From: Oscheius onirici | Lineage: Eukaryota > Nematoda > Chromadorea > Rhabditida > Rhabditidae | Assembly: GCA_932521025.1 (NCBI GenBank) | Contig: OW051472.1 | Location: forward strand, 7,502,001-7,566,000 | DNA: 64,000 nt | Reading direction: 5' to 3' | Shown: piece by piece, positions 49,977-58,380 of the stretch | Position numbering within the stretch: the stretch's first letter is position 1 | Layout of the letters: each line of letters begins with the position of its first letter | Translations under genes and position numbers: made by a program | The notes under the pieces: generated by a model | Seen by the model: only the letters and a program-made list of their open reading frames with translations | Told to the model about the DNA's origin: nothing | Database searches by the model: none

Positions 49977-51881
49977 CTATTTGAGAAGCTTCGGAACAAG
50001 CTCGAGCAAGGCCTCGACATAGATGTGTAGCTCCTTTTTCGGCATGAACTCGTGCTCCGAAAAGGCGTTCTTGATCGAGCCCGCTCCAAACAGAAACTTT
50101 CCTAAACACTCTTTTCTTTCCCATTTCTGCTCGAAAACCAACCCTTCAGCTTCTCCAGCCCTTTGTAATAGGCGATGTCAGTGTTAAAGGCAGCCTGAGT
50201 CTCTCCAAAAGCGGCTAGAGGAGAAGGACTCAGAACTACGGGCTCATTGAAACTCAGGGTCTCTACGAGACAACGATCTGAATCTGTTAGATGTTGTCCA
50301 GTGGACAGAACAAACCCGAAACGATTCCCCTCAATTGGTTCAGAATATCCTCAACTGATGTCGTTACTCGGAAGAATATGTTCGCAGAAGCCTCGGCTGC
50401 CCAGGCGTTCTGTGCCTGTCCACCTCGAATCACTCCAATGTTCACGGTCGTTTCGCCTAAAACGGCCATTAAAAGCCGATAAAGAAGCAACCTTTGACCG
50501 GATCGGAAGGCCACGAGTAGGAAAGAATGTCATTGAGAGCGGGAACGAGCTTGTGGATGGCACTCTCACCGGCTGAAGGATAGCCAGAATGACCGGCTAT
50601 TCCTTCGGCTTTGAGAAGAATCTGGAAGTTTTTGATCATAGAAAGAAGGGATCAAGTACCTTGAGAGCTCCTTTTTGGATAGTGGCGAACTTGAGTTCTG
50701 TGGGCTCACCGACGATGAGGTACTCGACATTATCTCCGACGAATTTGCTGCCTTCCTGAAAAGTTTGTTTTCAGCTCTGAAGCCGTACTCGCTCCAGGTA
50801 CTACGACTGTTTACTGCCAGCTCTTTCATAAAATGTTTCCCGAAAAAATAAACAAGAAGAAGATCAAGAGCAATCCAAAGACCGAACTGGACATTATCGG
50901 CAACTGGAGGCTTATGCAGAAAGACCTGAACGACCTGAAGACAACGAGGGATATCGACATCAATTAGCGAATCGAGAAGAGCAGTGCAACCAATCTGGAA
51001 TTCCGCCGATGGTTCATAGACTTCTACGACAGGAGCAAGTGGATGATCCAAGATACGATCCCGACTGGAGAACTGGTCGTTCAGGAAGTGATCCATCCGA
51101 AACGGGAAGAACTAAAGTTCAAGAAGTGCCAGAAAGCCAGGAGAATATTCCTCTGGGAAGTGTCCAGGAAGACAATCTGGAGAGGAACGAGTTGATGACG
51201 GAAGCCACTGGAGATGACCGATGAAAGGATCCCGAACATGAAGATCAAAGAGGAATAGGGCTGGGAGGATGAGTACCACCAGTAGGAATGAAAGACGAGG
51301 TTGACGAATCTCTCTCTCTCTTTTGTTCAAAATTATTCCAGTTCCTTTGTTGTGTTGGTTACAACCACATCTTCTAGTGTAGATCAGTATGAACAAAACT
51401 TACGGTCATTCCGATGTGATCCACCTCCTCTCCAACCACAAACAGCAGACACACTTGTTGAGCAATCTCCGGCTCTTGCTCAGCCAAAATGCCAGCGACA
51501 GTGACAATAGCAGCCAGCTGTCCTTTGGTCTCATTGCTTCCTCTTCCATAGATGTTTTTCTCGTCTTGACTTGGTGGAATAAATGGAGGAACTGTGTCCA
51601 GATGAGTGTTCAAGACTAGTCTTTTGGCTGGAAAAGTAAGATATTTACAGAGAAAAGAGATCTCACGTCCAGATCCTTTTATTGCCAAAAGATTGACTCT
51701 GGTCGAATCGGTCGAGAGGGGAAGACGTTGAACAGTCCAGCCAATGGATTCCAGATCCTGGGCAACTTCCTGAGCCAGTTTTCCTGAAAGAGGTCTTCTC
51801 GAATTCTAAAGGACTACCTTCATTTCCAGTGATCGACTCGATGCCGGTGTATTTGATGGCAAGTTCTTCCAGCGGTAGCAT
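49977..51881 (-). CDS. M20 family zinc peptidase/deacylase, paralogue B
   Basis: A metallo-amidohydrolase of the ArgE/DapE/aminoacylase type; substrate unknown. Eight minus-strand exons: 51881-51818, 51783-51667, 51627-51404, 50755-50660, 50621-50492, 50456-50316, 50283-50143 and 50101-49977, closing to 345 residues. Zinc ligands and catalytic residues match the family: NTHLDTVPPFIPP (HxD), YGRGSNETKG, FVVGEEVDH (EE), VGEPTELKF, and NAFSEHEFM near the end, where the usual His of NAHS is Phe while HEF keeps a His. That substitution may affect the last zinc ligand. Intron 50284-50315 is only 32 nt. The third intron (50756-51403) is 648 bp and holds an EB1-like relic on the other strand. The start lies 55 bp after the stop of paralogue A. 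Confidence 0.85.
50775..51260 (+). pseudogene. EB1 (MAPRE)-like calponin-homology fragment, decayed
   Basis: Plus-strand sequence inside an intron of the minus-strand M20 gene. It reads VYCQLFHKMFPEKINKKKIK, then IGNWRLMQKDLNDL, a stop (TAG 50965-50967), then NLEFRRWFIDFYDRSKW in the same frame. This lines up in order with the CH domain of EB1 proteins (YCQ, MLFP, KKVKF, NFKxLQ, FQDNLEFVQWFKKFFD). After about 51050 the similarity moves to another frame (RYDPDWRTGR), so there is also a frameshift. It is intronless across the region, as a retrocopy would be. An active RTE-type element sits 1 kb away. It is not expected to make a functional microtubule-end-binding protein. Confidence 0.7.
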
Positions 51882-51935
51882 TGGTCAGTGATGGCTGGCA
51901 ATAAAAGCAAGAGAACAGGTTGAAGGCCGAAACTG

Positions 51936-51941
51936 TTTATT
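51936..51941 (-). terminator. Poly(A) signal overlapping the stop codon of M20 gene A
   Basis: AATAAA on the minus strand includes the TAA stop of paralogue A. An acceptor-like ttattgccag precedes the paralogue B ATG by about 13 bases, as in nematode operons. Confidence 0.5.
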
Positions 51942-53413
51942 TTGAGAGGAATTTCAAAGCAAGCTGAACGAGAGCATCGCAGCACTGTTGGAGCTCCTTC
52001 TTGGGCATAAACTCATCGGCAGAATGGGCGTTCTTGATCGAACCGGCTCCGAACAAAAATTTGGCTGAAAAACTTAAGTCTTTTTCTGTTTATTCAAAAC
52101 ATTTCCGTGGTCCTGTGGCCTAATGGATAAGGCGTCGGTCTCCTAAAATCTAAAGAGAAAACCGAAGACTGCAGGTTCGAGTCCTGCCAGGATCGAAATT
52201 TTTGTCTTTTTTTCGCTTTAAGATTTCCAGAACTCGCCTTTCAGCTCATCCAAGTACTGGTAGTAGGGCAGATCAGTGTTGAAGGCGACCTGATCCTCTT
52301 CCAGAGCTTCCAACGGTGAACCGTCCAGTACAACAGGGTCATTATGAGTCAAGATTTCGATCTGACACCGTCCCTTGACTACCTCTTCCAGCTGCTTCTT
52401 GATATCTGCCACCGATGTCGTCACTCTGAACATTATATTGGCTTCAGCCTCGGCGGCCCAAGCATTCTGAGCCTGTCCTCCTTTGATCGTGCCAATGTTC
52501 AGGGTGGTTTCTCCTGGAAATTCTTCTGGTTTCAAAGTTTGTCAGAAGACGAACCAACAGTTTTATCTTTGGGCCACGGATGTTTGAGAACGTCGTTGAG
52601 AACGGGGATAAGTTTGTGAATGGCACTTTCCCCGGCAGAAGGATAGCCAGAATGACCGGCTATTCCTTTGGCTTTTAGATGAACCTAGACTCACTTCAGT
52701 GAGACAGTTAGATGCAATACCTTCAAAACTCCCTTCTGAATAGTAGCAAACTTCAACTCGGTCGGTTCGCCGACCACAAGATACTCTACTGATCCGTCTA
52801 GGAGTTTGTTTGCTTCCTGAAAGACACAAACGATAATGTTCCCAAACTTTTTAGGTTTACTTATATCCAAGTTCATGCCTCTAGACTCACCGACATGCCA
52901 ACATGGTCGACCTCTTCCCCGACCACAAAGAGTAAGGCTAGCTGCTCTGCCAGTTTTGGATCTCTTCTAGCCAGCTCGTTGGCAGCCGAAACCATACAGG
53001 CTAGCTGTCCTGAAAGGAGAGTCTAATCCAGTCTTTGTCTTAACCTTTAGCATCGTTACTTCCTCTCCCATAAATGTTCTCTTCGTCCTGATTGGGAGGA
53101 ATGTAGGGTGGGACAGTGTCCAGATGAGTGTTGAACATTATTCTAGCGGCTAAATTTCTGTGATTTTCTGGGATAAGAGGCAACCCACGAGAATTTCCTC
53201 TGGTAGCTAAAAGATTGACTCTTGAGGGGTTTGAGGACAAGGGTTGACGAGTTACTTGCCAGCCGGACTCTTCGAGATCTTTGGCCACAACTTCAGCGAA
53301 TTTTCCTGAGGTTCTGGAGTAAGTTTGGTTTTAAACTGACTACCTTCATTGCCAGTCGTCGACTCGACTTTCATGTACTTTAAAAGAAGGTATTCCAGCT
53401 GAGTGTTGTTCAT
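51937..53413 (-). CDS. M20 family zinc peptidase/deacylase, paralogue A
   Basis: Same family as paralogue B, which follows 55 bp downstream. Eight minus-strand exons: 53413-53344, 53305-53189, 53149-53045, 53009-52891, 52817-52731, 52684-52555, 52513-52238 and 52064-51937, closing to 343 residues. Catalytic set complete: NTHLDTVPPYIPP, YGRGSNDAKG, FVVGEEVDH, VGEPTELKF, GHSGYPSAGES and KNAHSADEFM. The dimerisation part reads TTLNIGTIKGGQAQNAWAAE. The last intron (52065-52237) has a GC donor and holds a tRNA gene on the other strand. Compared with paralogue B it has one extra intron (53010-53044) and lacks another (inside exon 52513-52238). The active-site strings resemble fungal ArgE/DapE-like M20 proteins more than animal aminoacylase-1, as far as I recall them. 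Substrate not assignable. Confidence 0.88.
52109..52195 (+). tRNA. tRNA-Arg (anticodon CCT) with a 14-nt intron
   Basis: The cloverleaf folds by eye. Acceptor ggtcctg pairs with caggatc (one G-T pair), with discriminator G at 52195. The D arm lies in ggcctaatggataaggc. Anticodon stem tcggt/accga (52135-52139, 52161-52165) has the anticodon CCT at 52142-52144. Variable loop agact; T arm gcagg-ttcgagt-cctgc. The intron is 52146-52159, in the usual place one base after the anticodon. Mature length is 73. It reads AGG arginine codons. It lies antisense within the last intron of M20 gene A. Its internal A and B boxes provide the RNA polymerase III promoter; a T-run (tttttgtctttttttc) follows as terminator. 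Confidence 0.93.
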
Positions 53414-54490
53414 TTTGGGGAGAGATAGATGCGAGATGGGAAAAATAAAGTTTTGATCAGCGTCGCCACCCGATACCCCTTATCACTGCCCCCGAAAGTG
53501 TAAACTGGAACAACAATCTCAGAAGAAACATAAAATAAAAATGTAGAAATTACTGCTCATTATCTGGTAGAAACTGTCAGAACGTTTCCAGTCTTTTCTT
53601 TGTCTTTGCCAACCATCTGGCTTCACAAAACGGTTTCACAAAAATATGATAGATTCACAAAACGCAATTGCGTACAGCTTTTAAATGTCACGCGCGAAAT
53701 GATTTGCAGTTTTTTTTGCAGTTTTCCAGCATTCTTTCCCTTCATTTTCTATTTTTCTTCATCGGTATTTCTATTGTATTCACCACAAAATGCTGCAGAA
53801 CTTTCTACGCAAAAACAATCACGAATGAAACTAAACACCATTGACAACAAGTAGTTCAGACACTTGATTGCTTCTCCAATTTTTCCCATTTTTATTGTAG
53901 CAAGATATTAACGTACACATATACTCTGTCAGTGTGTACTAATTTAATCCGCCAACCAGGGCGTATCGGACGCCCATTTTTGGAACCACGCAGTGTTTTC
54001 GATTTGTGGCTGGTGGCTCATGTGAGCCTTTCCTATCCTCCTTTCGTCATTGATTTTTAAAAAATCACACATAAAATGACGGGGAGATGTTCAGTGTGAA
54101 CAAAAGAACTTTGTTTGCTCGGGTTTCTCGAAAACTTCCGCTAGTGCTCCTTCTTTGACCCTGTTTGTACATTCTTTCTCACACAATCTTTGCAGTTTAT
54201 CAGTTTTTAACGTTATATGTTTCGAAAATCCTCAAATTATCCGTTTCACTTGTTCAATGTACTCTGTTCTGATTCTTCCCCGTAATCAGGCGTTGGCAGC
54301 TGTCCAATGACCTCAAACTGCCCCGAAAACAAACGTTTAGCCACATTCCGCCGACAAAACAATCTGCGTCTTTCAATTTCCGCCAAAAAGCTACTGGACA
54401 GACGTGTCTTGTCACCCTTATCTCTCCTTGCGTGTTCTTTGAATCTCCCATTTTTTTCACGATGCTATTAAAACATCTTTTCAGGGTATT
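53414..54490. other. Intergenic, head-to-head promoters of the M20 and SLC49-like genes
   Basis: About 1.1 kb between two diverging genes. No gene supported; one 84-codon plus-strand ORF (53600-53854) is AT-rich and featureless. T-rich runs and a cttttcag acceptor lie just before the transporter start. Confidence 0.45.
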
Positions 54491-56723
54491 ATGACTGGCG
54501 ACTCAGGTGACGGTCTCGGTGAGGAAGCCGTCGCGATTCAGATGAAAAATGTCAAGGTTCGTCTTACTTTTAAGCTATGTTTTTCTCTTTGACCCAATTT
54601 TTGGCTGTAATCTAATCCCTAGAGAAGCCAGGACATCAAATTGGCCCCTCCAAGTCCCCAAATTATCGATTTGAGTGACACTAATATTGATATTTTCAAC
54701 ACGCGCTGTCCCCAAGGTTGACTCAGCCTGGTTTGACTGTTTACATTTGGCTCAAGAATCGATTAACTTGCCCTCTCTGTCGATTGCTTGTTATGATTCA
54801 TTTGGCGTTTTTGTGCTTCGACGACGCCGCCAACAGCTGTATATTCTCGCCTTCTCTCTAACTTTAGCCACTAAACGTTATTTTTAAGATGTCTGTAGGA
54901 AATGAGGAGGATATTATTCCTATAGACGAGTTGTACAAGGTAGAACAGTGCTCCGGCTGCATTTTATCTAATTCTACCAATTTTCAGAAGGTTGACGAGG
55001 ACGTAGGACTCGAAGATGCCGACGAAATTCAGCCGATGCAGCTCAAGTAAGCCATTTCTGTTATTTTCCAGTTTTACAGTTAAGCAAAATGAAACTTCCT
55101 TCAAGTAATCGAATCACTTTCAGAGTATACAAACGGCGATGGCTGATTCTGGTCGTCGTGGCCCTTCTGAACAACACGAACACAATGAGTTGGATAGCCT
55201 TTGCTCCGGTCGCAAACTACGCCAACGCCTTCTACGGAGACGGAGCCGCAGCCTGGTTCTCGATGATCTACATGATTTGTACGATTCCCGTCGGAGTTGT
55301 GGCCATGTGGGCCGGAAGAAAGTTTGGACTACGATCGGCCATCTTGATTGCAGGCAAGACTTCTAGTTTGTGTTGTCTCAAATCGATTTTAGGCTGGACA
55401 AACGGAATTGGAGGTCTCATCAGGCTGATTTCTTCGTTTTTGCCCGAAACGGTCCGTTTCCCTGTTGGTTTGACCGGTCAAGCCATTGCTGCCATCGCCT
55501 ATCCATTCATCATGTTCTTGCCCACAAAAGTAGCCGGCTCGTGGTTTCCCGATACACAACGTGCTCTCGCTACGACCATCGGAGTCATGTCCAATCCTCT
55601 CGGAGTCCTCATGGCCAACGTTATCGCGCCGCAGATGGTCCATCAGCCCGAACATATTGTGTGGCTCAACATTTTCACGTTTGTTCCGTCTTTCATCGCC
55701 ATGGTCATGGCCACGGTTAGTTTTTTTTTTAATATTTTCTGAAATATTTTGAATTTCCAGGTTTGTGTGACTAGCAGTGAGCCGAAAATTCCTCCCACAT
55801 ACAGTGCTAGTAAGCCACAGATGGAATTCCTACCGGGACTGAAGGACTGTTTCAAGAACAAAGCTTACATTCTTCTTTTCATCGTCATGGGCGGCGGAAT
55901 CGGCATGTTCAACTGTCTCTACACGATTATGCAGGTATTGAGTTGCCTTATTTAGTTGTACACAAAATTCTAGCAACTTCTCTGTCCGACCGGGTATGCC
56001 AACTCGTTTGTCGGGCTCTGTGCCGCCTTGATGATCATCGGAGGTGTGGTCGGAGCCGCTGGCAGTGGAATGTTCGTCGACAAGACTAAACTCTACGAGG
56101 AAACGATGAAAGTCTGTCTCGGACTGGCCGTCGTCTTCGGACTCGTCTTCCTCCAGCTCACTCTTCATACCAACCTCAAATTCTTCATCGCCGGTACCTG
56201 CTTCCTATTTGGAATCCTCGGGCTCGCCACCTATCCCGTCGGTCTCGAACTCGCTTCCGAATGTACTTTCCCCGTCTCCGAAGCCACCTCTACTGGTCTT
56301 ATCGTTCTTTCTGGACAGGTATTTATTTTTCTAAACTTTTAAAATGCTTCTTTAAGGTCCAAAGTGTCATCTACGTCTTCATAATGAAATACTTTGCTAA
56401 GCCACTACCGCCATCAAAGTGGGACCAGCAGGTCTGTCAACTGGACCGCCACGACATGGTCAATCTCCCTCAGGACAATACCATCTCCATTTTGGTGAGT
56501 TTCCTATTTTTATAGTTTTTTACGAGACAATTTCCAGATTTTCTCCGTACTTGCCTCATGTCTGGTAGTGAGTCTCGTGCTCTTTTTCAAGCCCCAGTAC
56601 CGGCGCCTCGAAGCCGAACGCTCAAATCGTGCTCTTGAGGACAAGTCGAAGGAGATTCGTGCCGGGGACAACGGCAAGGTCAGCCTTCCCGTTGAGAAAC
56701 AAACGGAGCCCCTGAACAACTAA
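54491..56723 (+). CDS. Major-facilitator transporter, SLC49 (FLVCR/MFSD7/DIRC2)-like
   Basis: A twelve-pass membrane transporter; vertebrate SLC49 members move choline, haem or other solutes, and the substrate here is unknown. Exons: 54491-54556 (first exon a), 54988-55046, 55124-55353, 55393-55715, 55761-55934, 55974-56318, 56357-56494 and 56538-56723, closing to 506 residues. An alternative first exon at 54889-54939 gives 501. Family marks: YKRRWLILVVVALLNNTNTM, SWIAFAPVANYANAFYG, MIYMICTIPVGVVAMWAGRK (the loop-2 region), WTNGIGGLIR, PFIMFLPTKVAGSWFPDTQR, TTIGVMSNPLGVL and YPVGLELASECTFPVSEATS. Intron 55354-55392 uses a GC donor. The N- and C-termini are acidic and polar, as for cytoplasmic ends. 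Confidence 0.9.
54889..54939 (+). other. Alternative first coding exon of the SLC49-like gene
   Basis: Reads MSVGNEEDIIPIDELYK and ends with AAG|gtagaa in phase 0, exactly like the upstream first exon (AAG|gttcgt). It is preceded by an acceptor-like tttttaag at the ATG. Either exon joins 54988 in frame, giving two N-termini, probably from two promoters or trans-splice sites. Confidence 0.6.
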
Positions 56724-56943
56724 GAAGAAAACCGCCAGTATGTGAAAATTTGTTGTATTTGTTCAAATTTTATGAGCTTCCTCCCTCCCCTCCGTCGTTC
56801 CCACCTCTTGTCTAAAAATAAGGGATTTTTGGTCTCAAGCGCAGCTTTGGTATGTTTTCAGTAGTCTCTCTCCCCAATTTCTCCATGTATTTACGCAAAC
56901 GTCTCTCTCGTTTTATAATTTATTTAGTCTCCAAATAAAATGG

Positions 56944-58075
56944 TCATTCGCGCTGTCCGCGAACCAGAATCTCTTGCGCTGTCGACAGAACTAAACGTCC
57001 ATCCCGCGTCCACATTTTCCCATGGATCAGAGCTCGTCCTCCAGCTGCAATTGTGCTCTCCGTCTCGTAGAGTACCCAGTCGTCGTCAATGCGGAAATCT
57101 GGACGATGAAACCACACCACGTGATCGAGACTGGCAGCCATCCCGAGCTGGAAGCCGTTCGCAGCGTGGGCAGCAATTGGAGTTCCGACGGGAGCCACGT
57201 CGCTAATAAAGGCGGCTATACACTGGTGAACATGACCAGATGGACCTAAAGAGTAATTTTTTCTCGGAAAAGATTTCGACTAACCAATTTCTGTGTTATT
57301 TTTGACCCAACAAGCAAACTTGGTGGGCTGATCGATTGGCATGGCCAGATATTTTCGCGGCTCAATGAGTCGCACCTGGAAAGTACTGGGGATGTCAAGA
57401 ACTTGCTGATAGGCTTGAGCAGCCCGTTTTCCCGCCTCAGAGACGGTGGAGGGGTTCTCGATCAATCTGCAAAGAGATTTATGAAATATTTCTACTTTAT
57501 TGTGCTCACCGTTTCAGGAAATCCCTAGCATCTTCGCATTCTTCCGGCGGAGGGAGCTGTGGTAGATCTTGTTGATGAGAGATGGAATCGGCTTCTGGTT
57601 TCTGTACGAGGTTCTCGCTGGTGATCTTTTAGTTACCTGATACGAGACGGAGCATGTACAGATGGTTTTTCCATTCTGCCGAGCCTGGACCAGACGAGTG
57701 GCAAACGACCTGCCATCTCGGACACGTGTGACCTGATAAACGAGAGGTCGCTCTGCATCGGCTGAAAAACTAAATTTACATAGAAGCTCTTGAAATAAAG
57801 AGATCTTGCGTACAAAAAAGGGGTAAAAATTGACCTTGTTCGATGAAGTAGCAGTGGAGAGAGTGAGCCCGGAAGTCTGGATCAACTGTCATGTTCGCTG
57901 CCATCAGAGCCTGGCCCACTACTTGGCCACCATATATTCGGTTATGAACTCGACGGCCACGAAGTTGGTTAGTTGATCGGAACAGATCCGAATCCAGCTC
58001 CTCGAGTTTTAAAAATGTGTCAAGGAGCTCCGTTTTGGCATCGAAAGGCACTTCAATTGAAGACTCTTGTCCCAT
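56944..58075 (-). CDS. ACOT8: Acyl-CoA thioesterase, ACOT8/TesB type
   Basis: Hydrolyses fatty acyl-CoA to free acid and CoA; the family acts in peroxisomes. Five minus-strand exons: 58075-57835, 57761-57637, 57601-57510, 57466-57285 and 57245-56944, closing to 313 residues (human ACOT8 319). A double hot-dog fold is indicated by RVHNRIYGGQVVGQALMAA, AHSLHCYFIEQ, YQVTRVRDGRSFATRLVQA, then LGMAASLDHVVWFHRPDFR, DDWVLYETES and GRALIHGKMWTRDGRLV. The C-terminus ends RGQRE, not a standard SKL-type peroxisomal signal, so targeting is unclear. An acceptor (tttcacttcag) lies 18-19 bases before the ATG. It converges on the SLC49-like gene with 220 bp between stops, and its start is 305 bp downstream of the mucin-like gene on the same strand. 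Confidence 0.92.
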
Positions 58076-58380
58076 GATCGAATTGACAACTAATTGCTGA
58101 AGTGAAAAAGAGTTTGACACGTTTGGAAGCGAAACAGAGGGGAAGACAAACAAGCGCGAAAGGCAAGTCTAGTGTAATCAATTGGTCAGCTGATGCCTCA
58201 GAGACTGAGAGAAAAGAATCTTTATATCCAAAAACAACAATAGAAGCACCATTAACAACAAAGAAGATCAAAGTATCACACAAGTTCACTTTCGAAAAAC
58301 ATTTGAGTGAAGATTGCCCCGAAACGTATTGTATAGCAAATAAAACCATTTGGCAATCTAGTTATCAGTCGTTGAAGTCG
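58076..58380. other. Short intergenic stretch between the mucin-like and thioesterase genes
   Basis: 305 bp, same-strand neighbours on both sides. It holds the mucin 3' flank (an aataaaac-like run near 58340 in the plus orientation only) and the thioesterase 5' region. No gene seen. Confidence 0.4.
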
